The notes beneath the pieces are model-generated. The model saw only the letters and a program-made list of their open reading frames with translations. It did no database searches and was not told the DNA's origin. 26,672 bases of DNA from an uncultured Comamonadaceae bacterium. GTDB taxonomy: Bacteria; Pseudomonadota; Gammaproteobacteria; Burkholderiales; Burkholderiaceae. Shown here piece after piece: positions 14,502 through 21,723 of this stretch (within the stretch, counting starts at the first letter, position 1; every line of letters starts with the position of its first letter). The stretch lies in the NCBI GenBank assembly GCA_946482115.1, contig CAMLQP010000007.1:1-26672 (forward strand), written 5' to 3'. The translations under genes and the position numbers were made by a program.

Positions 14502-14508
14502 GGACAAT
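14502..14508 (+). promoter_or_regulatory. GGACAAT motif upstream of flgB (candidate -10)
   Basis: The context AAGTTCCGGACAAT (14495-14508) closely matches AAGTTTCCGGACAAT before flgI. It lies 67 bases upstream of the flgB ATG in the divergent flgA-flgB gap, where the flgB-L operon promoter is expected. A TTTT run starts 30 bases upstream of the motif. The promoter role is inferred. Confidence 0.45.
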
Positions 14509-14575
14509 CTTTCCGCATGGGGTACGGGCGATGTGCCGGTGCCCCGCCCGATTCAACCTCGCAGCGGAGGCGACC

Positions 14576-14986
14576 ATGCTAGAGCAGATGACCCAGCGGC
14601 TGGACAACCTGTCCACTTCGCTGGTGCTGCGCGCGCAGCGCCAGCAGATGCTGGCCAGCAACATCGCCAACGCCGACACCCCCGGCTACACCGCGCGCGA
14701 CTTCGATTTCGCGACGGTGCTGCGCAGCACGCAGGGCGGGGTGCGCACCGGCGCCGTGGTCACGGCCTCGCACCCGCAGCACATGCGCCTGGCCGGTGCC
14801 GAGGCTGGCAGCAGCCCCGACCGTCTGGCCTACGCCGTGCAGACCCAGCCGGCGCTGGACCGCAACAGCGTGGACATGGACCGCGAGCGCGCGAACTTCG
14901 CCGACAACGCGATCCGCTACGAATCCACGCTGCGCTTCATCAACGGCCACGTGAAGACCATGCTGAGCGCCATCACGGGCCAGTGA
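14576..14986 (+). CDS. flgB: Flagellar proximal rod protein FlgB
   Basis: 136 residues (E. coli 138). FlgB is a proximal rod subunit, exported early. The N-terminal rod/hook motif is present: RAQRQQMLASNIANADTPGYTARDFDF (about 20-45). The C-terminal helix region NSVDMDRERANFADNAIRYE is characteristic of FlgB. The ATG at 14576 follows GCGGAGG with good spacing; an alternative ATG four codons later is less likely. It starts the flgBCDEFGHIJKL run, with flgC 13 bases after its stop. Confidence 0.96.
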   Translation: MLEQMTQRLDNLSTSLVLRAQRQQMLASNIANADTPGYTARDFDFATVLRSTQGGVRTGAVVTASHPQHMRLAGAEAGSSPDRLAYAVQTQPALDRNSVDMDRERANFADNAIRYESTLRFINGHVKTMLSAITGQ

Positions 14987-14999
14987 GAGAGGATCCGCC

Positions 15000-15404
15000 A
15001 TGTCCATGTTGAACATCTTCGGCGTCACCGGCAGCGCCATCAGCTCGCAGGCGCAGCGCCTGAATGTGGTGGCCAGCAACCTGGCCAACGCGGATGCGGT
15101 GGCCGGCCCGGACGGCCAGGCCTACAAGGCGCGCCAGGTCATCTTCGAGACCGTGCCCATGGGCTCCCAGGTTTCGCAGGGCGTGAAAGTGCAGAACGTG
15201 ATCGAGAGCGACGTGCCCAACCGGCGCGTGCACAACCCCTCGCACCCCAACGCCGACGCCCAGGGCTACGTGACCCATTCCAATGTCAACCCGGTGGAGG
15301 AGATGGTCAACATGATCTCGGCCTCGCGCTCGTACCAGAACAACGTGGAAGTGATGAACACCGCCAAGAACCTGTTGTTGAAAACCCTGCAAATGGGGCA
15401 ATGA
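15000..15404 (+). CDS. flgC: Flagellar proximal rod protein FlgC
   Basis: 134 residues, identical to the usual length. FlgC is a proximal rod subunit. It starts with the family motif SAISSQAQRLNVVASNLANA and ends with VNPVEEMVNMISASRSYQNN and a KNLLLKTLQMGQ helix, the conserved C-terminal D0 helix of rod proteins. GAGAGGA precedes the ATG. It lies between flgB (13 bases) and flgD (22 bases). Confidence 0.97.
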   Translation: MSMLNIFGVTGSAISSQAQRLNVVASNLANADAVAGPDGQAYKARQVIFETVPMGSQVSQGVKVQNVIESDVPNRRVHNPSHPNADAQGYVTHSNVNPVEEMVNMISASRSYQNNVEVMNTAKNLLLKTLQMGQ

Positions 15405-15426
15405 GCCTCGCTGAGAAGGACCCGTC

Positions 15427-16083
15427 ATGTTCATGCAACCCCTGACCAGCGCCGAGATCGAGGCCTACAACGCCACCGCCACCGCGGCCAAGAACGACCC
15501 TCAGGCCGCGCAGGACCGCTTTCTCAAGCTGATGGTCGCGCAGTTGAGCAACCAGGACCCGCTCAACCCGATGGACAACGCCGAGATGACCTCGCAGATG
15601 GCGCAGATCAACACGGTCACCGGCATCACGCAGCTCAACGCCACCCTCAAGGGCCTGTCCGAGCAGTTCGTTTCCATGCAGGCGCTGCAGAGCACCTCGC
15701 TGATTGGCAAGCAGGCTGTCGTCAACGGCAACACCCTGGGCTATGGCGCCGACGGCACCACCGCCCATGGCGGCCTGATGCTCAACGCCGACGCCGACAA
15801 CGTGAAGGTGCAGATCATGGGCACCGCCGGCCAGGTGCTGGACACCATAGAGCTCGGTGGCCTGCCGGCCGGCCAGCACTGGTTCGACTGGGACAGCACC
15901 GGCGTGGACCTTGCCACCGTGGCCGGCTTCAAGGTCAGCGCCACCAAAGGAACCGAAACCATCACCAGCAGCACGCTGTCCAGCCTCAAGGTCGAATCGG
16001 TCGGCATGGTCGAAGGCGCTGTGCGCCTGCGCACCGAAGGCGGCAAGGCCTACGCCTATACCGACGTGCTGGCCTTCCGCTGA
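15427..16083 (+). CDS. flgD: Flagellar hook cap / hook assembly scaffold FlgD
   Basis: 218 residues (E. coli 231). FlgD caps the growing hook and is shed after assembly. The conserved N-terminal block is DRFLKLMVAQLSNQDPLNPM followed by DNAEMTSQMAQINTVTGI (about 29-68). The rest (about 85-215) fits the FlgD tudor and Ig-like domains, with AGQVLDTIELGGLPAGQHWF DWD typical of the latter. AGAAGGA lies before the ATG. It precedes flgE by 29 bases. Confidence 0.96.
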   Translation: MFMQPLTSAEIEAYNATATAAKNDPQAAQDRFLKLMVAQLSNQDPLNPMDNAEMTSQMAQINTVTGITQLNATLKGLSEQFVSMQALQSTSLIGKQAVVNGNTLGYGADGTTAHGGLMLNADADNVKVQIMGTAGQVLDTIELGGLPAGQHWFDWDSTGVDLATVAGFKVSATKGTETITSSTLSSLKVESVGMVEGAVRLRTEGGKAYAYTDVLAFR

Positions 16084-16112
16084 ACCCGACACTTTCCCCA
16101 CCGGAGAACACC

Positions 16113-17387
16113 ATGAGTTTCAACACCGGCCTATCGGGCCTCAAGGCCGCCAGCCAGAACCTGGACGTGATCGGGCACAACATCGCCAACGCCAACACCA
16201 CCGGGATGAAGGCGAGCCGCGTGGAGTTCGCCGAGCTGTACGCCCGTTCCATCGGGGCCACGGGCGGCTCAGGCGGCGGCATCGGCGTGGAGGTGGCCAA
16301 TGTGGCCCAGATCTTCAGCCAGGGCAATGTGACCGTGACCGGCAACGACCTCGATCTCGCCATCAACGGCCCGGGCTTCTTCCGCGTGGCCATGCTGGGT
16401 GGCAGCATCGCCTACACCCGCTCGGGTGAGTTCAAGCTCGACAAGGACGGCTACATCGTCACCAACCAGGGAGCCCAGCTGACCGGCTACACCGAGGTGG
16501 ATCCGGTCACCGGTCAGATCATCCGCGGCAGCCCCGACTCCCTGTCACCCATCCAGCTGCCCACTGCCGCCGGCATTCCTGCGCGCCAGTCGACCGCCAT
16601 CATCGCCGGCCTGAACCTGGACGCGCGCGCCAACATCGCCACGGTGGTCACACCTGCCGTTCCGCCTGCAGCCAGCACCTACGACCCGCCGCTGGAGACC
16701 TACGGCACGTCGCTGGTGGTGCACGACACCCAGGGCATCGAGATCCCGGTGCGCCTGAACTTCGTGAAAACCGCCCTCAACACCTGGAAGGTGTTCGGCA
16801 CTTCGGGCGGCGGCGCCACCGAGGAGATCGCCGACATCGACTTCAACCCCAACGGCACGGTCAACGCGATCACGCCGTTTGGCGGCGTCGCGGGTGACCC
16901 GCTGTCCATCAACGTGCCGACCAACGCCACCTCGCCAGCCTCAACCTTCCCGGTCTCCATCGACCTGGAGAGCATGACCCAGTTCGGCACCCGCTTCTCG
17001 GTGTTCGAGCTGAACCAGGACGGCTACCCGCCGGGCGAGCTGACCGGCGTCTCCATCTCCGAGGACGGTTCGGTGCTGGCACGCTACTCCAACGGCGAGT
17101 CCATCCTCTCGGCCCAGGTGGCGCTGACCAATTTCCGCAACCTGCAGGGCCTGCAGCCCCAGGGTGGCGGCTACTGGCTGCAGACCGTGGCCGCAGGCGA
17201 CCCCATCACCAGCGCACCGCGCGACCCCGGCTTCGGCACGGTGCGGCAGGGTGCGCTGGAGGAGTCCAACGTGGATATCACCGCCGAGCTGGTCAACATG
17301 ATCACGGCCCAGCGCGCCTACCAGGCCAACGCCCAGACCATCAAGACCCAGGACCAGGTGCTGTCCACCCTGGTGAACCTGCGCTGA
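16113..17387 (+). CDS. flgE: Flagellar hook protein FlgE
   Basis: 424 residues (E. coli 402). FlgE polymerises into the hook. It opens with SFNTGLSGLKAASQNLDVIG and GHNIANANTTG, has the D1-type NDLDLAINGPGFFRV segment (about 83-97), and closes with ELVNMITAQRAYQANAQTIK, the C-terminal D0 helix. Its middle (about 150-340) is the surface-exposed variable domain. CCGGAGA precedes the ATG. The gene lies in normal order between flgD and flgF. Confidence 0.97.
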   Translation: MSFNTGLSGLKAASQNLDVIGHNIANANTTGMKASRVEFAELYARSIGATGGSGGGIGVEVANVAQIFSQGNVTVTGNDLDLAINGPGFFRVAMLGGSIAYTRSGEFKLDKDGYIVTNQGAQLTGYTEVDPVTGQIIRGSPDSLSPIQLPTAAGIPARQSTAIIAGLNLDARANIATVVTPAVPPAASTYDPPLETYGTSLVVHDTQGIEIPVRLNFVKTALNTWKVFGTSGGGATEEIADIDFNPNGTVNAITPFGGVAGDPLSINVPTNATSPASTFPVSIDLESMTQFGTRFSVFELNQDGYPPGELTGVSISEDGSVLARYSNGESILSAQVALTNFRNLQGLQPQGGGYWLQTVAAGDPITSAPRDPGFGTVRQGALEESNVDITAELVNMITAQRAYQANAQTIKTQDQVLSTLVNLR

Positions 17388-17409
17388 GACGCCCTGAGGA
17401 GACGACGCC

Positions 17410-18150
17410 ATGGACCGCATCATCTACACCGCGATGACCGGTGCCAACGCCCTGGTGCACCGCCAGCAGGCGATCGCGCACAACCTGGCGAACGTCTCGA
17501 CCAACGGCTTTCGCGCCGAGATGTCCACCTACCGCTCGGTGCCACTGCGCGGCGAGGGAACGACCACACGCGTGTTCGCACTCGACGCCACGGCTGGCCA
17601 CCTGGATCAGCCGGGCAGCATGCAGAGCACCGGCCGCAACCTCGACATCGCCGCGCGTGGCAACGCCTACTTCGCCATCCAGGCGCTGGATGGCCGCGAG
17701 TCCTACACCCGGGCCGGCGCACTGCAGGTGTCGTCCGACGGCACGCTGGTCAGCGCCACCGGCCTGCCCATGCTGGACGACGGTGGCGCGCCGCTGGCCA
17801 TTCCCGAAGGCGCCTATGTCTCCATCGCCGCCGACGGCACGGTGTCCGCCCAGGTCGGCAACGAGCCCTCCCAGCTGGTCGGCCGGCTCAAGATGGTCGT
17901 GCCGAACAACGAGGTGAAGCTCAAGCGCGGGCCGGACGGGCTGTTCCGCAGCCCCGACGGCGCGCCCCTGCCGCAGGACGCCGACGCCCGGCTGCAGGAC
18001 GGCATGCTCGAGGGCTCCAACGTCAATCCCATCGAGGCCATGGTCGGCATGATCGCCGTGGCCCGCCAGTTCGAAGCCCAGATGCGCCTGCTGCAGACGT
18101 CCGAACGCAACGACCAGACCGCCGCCCAGTTGCTGGGCCTGAGCGGTTAA
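17410..18150 (+). CDS. flgF: Flagellar proximal rod protein FlgF
   Basis: 246 residues (E. coli 251). FlgF is a proximal rod component. The opening MDRIIYTAMTGANALVHRQQ is diagnostic of FlgF, followed by AIAHNLANVSTNGFRAEM and a NLDIAARGNAYFAI segment. The C-terminus has SNVNPIEAMVGMIAVARQFE. GAGGAG precedes the ATG. It lies 22 bases after flgE and 10 bases before flgG. Confidence 0.97.
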   Translation: MDRIIYTAMTGANALVHRQQAIAHNLANVSTNGFRAEMSTYRSVPLRGEGTTTRVFALDATAGHLDQPGSMQSTGRNLDIAARGNAYFAIQALDGRESYTRAGALQVSSDGTLVSATGLPMLDDGGAPLAIPEGAYVSIAADGTVSAQVGNEPSQLVGRLKMVVPNNEVKLKRGPDGLFRSPDGAPLPQDADARLQDGMLEGSNVNPIEAMVGMIAVARQFEAQMRLLQTSERNDQTAAQLLGLSG

Positions 18151-18160
18151 GGAGAAAACC

Positions 18161-18946
18161 ATGATCAACTCGCTGCAGATCGCCAAAACCGGCATGCAGG
18201 CCCAGCAGACCCAACTGGATGTCATCTCGCACAACCTGGCCAACGTGGCCACCTCGGGCTTCAAGCGCGGGAACGCCATCTTCGAAGACCTGATCTACCA
18301 GAACCTGCGCCAGGTGGGGGCCAACAGCTCCGAGCAGTCCGAACTGCCCACCGGCCTGCAACTGGGCCTGGGCGTGCGCACCGTGGCCACCGCGCGCACC
18401 TACACCCAGGGCACGCTGAACCAGACCAACAACGGCTTCGACGTCGCCATCAACGGTGGCGGCTTCTTCCAGATCGAGCTGCCCGACGGCACCACCGCCT
18501 ACACGCGTGATGGCACCTTCCAGCTCAACGCCGAAGGCGAGATGGTCACCTCCAGCGGTTACCGCGTGCTGCCGGGCGTGACCATTCAGGACACCACCAC
18601 CCGTTCGGTCTCCATCGCCGCCGATGGCACCGTGACCGCCGTGGTCGGCAACAACCCGACGCCGCAACAGGTCGGCACCATCGAGCTGGCGACCTTCGTC
18701 AATCCGGCCGGCCTGGAGCCGCGTGGCCAGAACCTGTTCAGCGAGACCATCGCCTCGGGTGCGCCCACCACCGGCGCGCCCAACAGCCCCGGCTTCGGCC
18801 CGGTGATGCAGGGTTTCCTGGAGCAGTCCAACGTCAACGTGGTGCAGGAGCTGGTCAACATGATCCAGACCCAGCGCGCCTACGAGATGAATTCCAAGGC
18901 CATCTCGACGTCCGACCAGATGCTGCAGCGCCTCAACCAGCTGTGA
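18161..18946 (+). CDS. flgG: Flagellar distal rod protein FlgG
   Basis: 261 residues (E. coli 260). FlgG forms the distal rod. It has the opening MINSLQIAKTGMQAQQTQLD, the HNLANVATSGFKRGNAIFED block and a long rod-specific segment (LIYQNLRQVGANSSEQSELP), then FDVAINGGGFFQIELPDGT and the C-terminal QELVNMIQTQRAYEMNSKAI. AAGGAGAAAA gives a strong ribosome binding site. It is only 10 bases from flgF, fitting coupled expression of rod parts. Confidence 0.98.
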   Translation: MINSLQIAKTGMQAQQTQLDVISHNLANVATSGFKRGNAIFEDLIYQNLRQVGANSSEQSELPTGLQLGLGVRTVATARTYTQGTLNQTNNGFDVAINGGGFFQIELPDGTTAYTRDGTFQLNAEGEMVTSSGYRVLPGVTIQDTTTRSVSIAADGTVTAVVGNNPTPQQVGTIELATFVNPAGLEPRGQNLFSETIASGAPTTGAPNSPGFGPVMQGFLEQSNVNVVQELVNMIQTQRAYEMNSKAISTSDQMLQRLNQL

Positions 18947-18966
18947 CGCCATCCGCGAGGTCCGCC

Positions 18967-19653
18967 ATGAACAAGCTCATCGCCGCCGCGCTGGCCCTGC
19001 CCGTGTTCGCGGGCTGCGCCAACCTGTCGCAGATTCCCGAAGTCGAGGTGCGCAAGGCCGAACCTATCCAGTGGCCGCAGCAGCAACAGCGTGCCGCCGG
19101 GGCCGACGCCATTCCCACCGGCAGCCTGTTCGCCGCGGCGAGCTACCGTCCGGCCTTCGAGGATCCGCGTGCCCGCATGGTGGGCGACAGCCTGACGGTC
19201 CAGATCACCGAGCGGCTGAGCGCGAGCCAGAGTTCCAACTCCAGCGTCAACCGCAACTCCAGCCTGCAGGCGGGTGTGACCGCGTTCCCGTTCCTGGGCG
19301 CGAGCACGCTCAATCGCCTGGGGGCAGGCGCCACCAGCAACAACGACTTCTCGGGCGAAGGCGCCACCCAGTCGACCAACACCTTCAGCGGCATCATCAC
19401 CGCCACCGTGGTGGAGGTGCTGCCCAACGGCCACCTGGTGGTGGTCGGCGACAAGCAGATCGGCGTGAACCAGAACGTGGACGTGCTGCGCTTCTCGGGT
19501 ACGGTCGATCCGCGCAACATCCAGCCTGGCAATGTGGTGCCGTCGACCTCCATCGCCAACGCGCGGGTCGAATCGCGGGGGCGGGGCGCCCAGTTCGATG
19601 CGCAGACATTTGGCTGGATTTCCCGGTTCTTTTTGTCGCTTCTGCCTTTTTAA
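18967..19653 (+). CDS. flgH: Flagellar L-ring lipoprotein FlgH
   Basis: 228 residues (E. coli 232). FlgH is an outer-membrane lipoprotein forming the L ring. A lipoprotein signal ends in LPVFAGC with the lipidated cysteine at residue 17. The mature protein has DSLTVQITERLSASQSSNSS, FSGEGATQSTNTFSGIITAT and VLPNGHLVVVGDKQIGVNQN, all typical FlgH blocks, and ends GWISRFFLSLLPF. An in-frame start at 18943 overlaps flgG and would bury the signal peptide; the ATG at 18967 follows GCGAGG. A GGACAAT motif and a palindrome lie between it and flgI. Confidence 0.96.
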   Translation: MNKLIAAALALPVFAGCANLSQIPEVEVRKAEPIQWPQQQQRAAGADAIPTGSLFAAASYRPAFEDPRARMVGDSLTVQITERLSASQSSNSSVNRNSSLQAGVTAFPFLGASTLNRLGAGATSNNDFSGEGATQSTNTFSGIITATVVEVLPNGHLVVVGDKQIGVNQNVDVLRFSGTVDPRNIQPGNVVPSTSIANARVESRGRGAQFDAQTFGWISRFFLSLLPF

Positions 19654-19659
19654 GTTTCC

Positions 19660-19666
19660 GGACAAT
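19660..19666 (+). promoter_or_regulatory. GGACAAT motif upstream of flgI (candidate -10)
   Basis: AAGTTTCCGGACAAT (19652-19666) begins within the flgH stop codon and ends 20 bases before the flgI ATG. The context is nearly the same as upstream of flgB. If it is a -10, transcription would start around 19672-19674, inside the palindrome that covers the flgI ribosome binding site. Confidence 0.38.
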
Positions 19667-19670
19667 GGGC

Positions 19671-19685
19671 CGAGGAGTCTCCTCG
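19671..19685 (+). promoter_or_regulatory. Perfect palindrome over the flgI ribosome binding site
   Basis: CGAGGAG-T-CTCCTCG is a 7-base inverted repeat around one base, ending one base before the flgI ATG (19687). In RNA it could form a 6-bp stem with a GTC loop that hides GAGGAG, the Shine-Dalgarno sequence. It could instead be a DNA operator. Confidence 0.5.
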
Positions 19686-19686
19686 C

Positions 19687-20811
19687 ATGAAACCCATACT
19701 CTCCCCCGGCAACCTGATCCTGCTGCTGATCCTGGCGCTGATCGCGCTGGGGCTGCCAGGGCCGGCAAGCGCCATGCGCATCAAGGACGTGGCCGCCGTG
19801 CAGGGCGTGCGCAGCAACCAGCTCACCGGCTACGGCCTGGTGATCGGCCTGGACGGCACGGGTGACCAGACCACCCAGATGCCCTACACCACGCAGAGTC
19901 TGGCCAACTACCTGCAGCAGATGGGCGTGACGCTGCCGCCGGGCGTGCGGCTGCAGCTCAAGAACGTGGCCGCCGTCATGGTGACGGCGCAGCTGCCGGC
20001 CTTTGCCCAGCCGGGTCAGCACATCGATGTCACGGTGTCCTCCATCGGCAACGCCAAATCGCTGCGCGGCGGCACCCTGGTGGCCACGCCGCTCAAGGGC
20101 GCCGACGGCCAGATCTACGCCCTGGCTCAGGGCAACCTGCTGGTGGGTGGCGCGGGCGCGTCCGCCGGTGGCAGCAGCGTCACCATCAACCACCTGAGCG
20201 CGGGCCGCATCCCGCAGGGCGCGCAGGTCGAGCGCGCGGTTCCCACGCCGCTGCTGGTCGGCGATTCGGTGGACCTGGGCCTCAATGCCAACGATTTCCA
20301 GACCGCGAGCCGCGTGGCGCAGGCCATCAACCGCGCCGTGGGTGAAGGCACGGCACGTGCGATCGACGGTCGGCGCGTGCGCGTGCGCGCGCCGCAGGAC
20401 TCGGACGAGCGTGTGTCCTTCCTCGCGCGCATCGAAGACCTGCCTTTCCAGGCCTCGTCGCCCATCGCCAAGGTGGTGGTCAACGCGCGCACTGGTTCCA
20501 TCGTGCTCAACCAGGCGGTGTCGCTCGGCCCCTGCGCCGTGGCGCACGGCAACCTCTCGGTCAGCATCAGCTCCACGCCGCAGGTCAGCCAGCCCAACCC
20601 GCTGTCGGGCGGCCAGACCGTGGTGACGGAACAGGCGAGCATCGAGATCCGCCAGGACAAAGGGTCTCTGATCAAGCTCGACGCCGCGCCCCAGCTCACC
20701 GACGTGGTCAAGGCGCTGAACGCGCTGGGCGCCACGCCGCAGGACCTGGTGGCCATCCTGCAGGCCATCAAGGCCGCCGGCGCCCTGAACGCCGAGCTGG
20801 AAATCATATGA
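19687..20811 (+). CDS. flgI: Flagellar P-ring protein FlgI
   Basis: 374 residues (E. coli 365). FlgI assembles the P ring in the periplasm around the rod. The signal peptide has a long hydrophobic core (about 10-26, LILLLILALIALGLPGP) with cleavage likely after ASA (residue 29 or so). The mature start MRIKDVAAVQGVRSNQLTGY and GLVIGLDGTGDQT are strongly conserved, as are YLQQMGVTLPPGVRLQLKNV and VVVNARTGSIVLNQAVSLGP. The C-terminal VKALNALGATPQDLVAILQA is the usual end. Its stop overlaps the flgJ start (ATGA). Confidence 0.97.
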   Translation: MKPILSPGNLILLLILALIALGLPGPASAMRIKDVAAVQGVRSNQLTGYGLVIGLDGTGDQTTQMPYTTQSLANYLQQMGVTLPPGVRLQLKNVAAVMVTAQLPAFAQPGQHIDVTVSSIGNAKSLRGGTLVATPLKGADGQIYALAQGNLLVGGAGASAGGSSVTINHLSAGRIPQGAQVERAVPTPLLVGDSVDLGLNANDFQTASRVAQAINRAVGEGTARAIDGRRVRVRAPQDSDERVSFLARIEDLPFQASSPIAKVVVNARTGSIVLNQAVSLGPCAVAHGNLSVSISSTPQVSQPNPLSGGQTVVTEQASIEIRQDKGSLIKLDAAPQLTDVVKALNALGATPQDLVAILQAIKAAGALNAELEII

Positions 20812-21665
20812 GCGCGCTTTCCTCGCTCTCGGGCCACAAGGGCCTGGCGGTCGACGGCAACGCGCTCAACGACCTCAAGCGCCTGGCTGGCGAGGACAGC
20901 GGCGCCGCGCTCAAGGAAACCGCGCGCCAGTTCGAGGCGCTGTTCATGCGCGAGCTGCTCAAGAGCATGCGCGAGGCCACCATGAAGTCAGGCCTGATGG
21001 ACAGCCAGGAGGAAGAGCTCAGCACCGGCATGCTGGACGAGCAGCTGGCGCTCAAGCTGACCGGCCTGCCCGGTGGCCTCTCCGAGATGATCGAACGCCA
21101 GCTGTCCCGGCAGGTCACCACCGCGCCGCCCGGTGAGAAGGCGCTGCCGGCCACGGGCGGCGCCAGCACGCTGGACCGGGTGCAGGGCGGCGAGCGGCAG
21201 TCGCGCTTCGTCGAGCAGCACCGCCACGCGGCTCAGGCCGTGGCACGCGAGACCGGCATCCCCGCCAGTTTCATGATCGGCCAGGCGGGGCACGAGACCG
21301 GCTGGGGCCGCAGCGAGATCCGCACGGCCGGCGGCGGCAACTCCTTCAACCTGTTCGGCATCAAGGCCACGGCTGGCTGGACCGGCAGGGTGGCCGAGAT
21401 CACCACCACCGAGTACGTGGATGGCGAGCCGCGCAAGATGACCGCGAAGTTCCGCGCCTACGACTCCTACGAGGACGCCTTCCGCGACTACGCGCGCCTG
21501 ATCAGCCAGAGCCCGCGCTACGCCAAGGCAATGGAAAACCTGCATTCGGCGCAAGGTTTCGCCCAGGGCCTGCAGCAGGGCGGCTATGCCACCGACCCGC
21601 AGTACGCCGCCAAGCTCAGCCGCGCCATCAACACCACGCTGCAGCTGCAGCGCGCACAGGTATGA
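20808..21665 (+). CDS. flgJ: Bifunctional rod cap / peptidoglycan hydrolase FlgJ
   Basis: 285 residues (enterobacterial 313-316). FlgJ caps the rod and cuts peptidoglycan to let it through. The N-terminal rod-binding part (about 35-85) is clear in ARQFEALFMRELLKSMREAT and SGLMDSQEEELSTGMLDEQL. The C-terminal GH73-type muramidase domain (about 132-280) has IGQAGHETGWGRSEI with the likely catalytic E163, plus NSFNLFGIKATAGWTG and FRAYDSYEDAFRDYARLI. So this is the two-domain form, not the single-domain form found in many bacteria. It is coupled to flgI by an ATGA overlap. The flgK ribosome binding site lies in the 58-base gap that follows. Confidence 0.96.
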   Translation: MSALSSLSGHKGLAVDGNALNDLKRLAGEDSGAALKETARQFEALFMRELLKSMREATMKSGLMDSQEEELSTGMLDEQLALKLTGLPGGLSEMIERQLSRQVTTAPPGEKALPATGGASTLDRVQGGERQSRFVEQHRHAAQAVARETGIPASFMIGQAGHETGWGRSEIRTAGGGNSFNLFGIKATAGWTGRVAEITTTEYVDGEPRKMTAKFRAYDSYEDAFRDYARLISQSPRYAKAMENLHSAQGFAQGLQQGGYATDPQYAAKLSRAINTTLQLQRAQV

Positions 21666-21723
21666 GCGCCGCACGGCCGCCCGAAGGCGCTCGCGCCGCA
21701 GTGCGCAGCACGGAGGTCTTCCA

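Noticed and set aside
14389..14679. Extended FlgA from a start inside flgB
   Set aside because: It would overlap the divergent promoter region and hide the signal peptide that begins at 14388.
21586..21723. ATG start of FlgK inside flgJ
   Set aside because: The extra residues are an Arg/Ser-rich shadow of flgJ; the GTG at 21724 has GGAGG and gives the conserved N-terminus.
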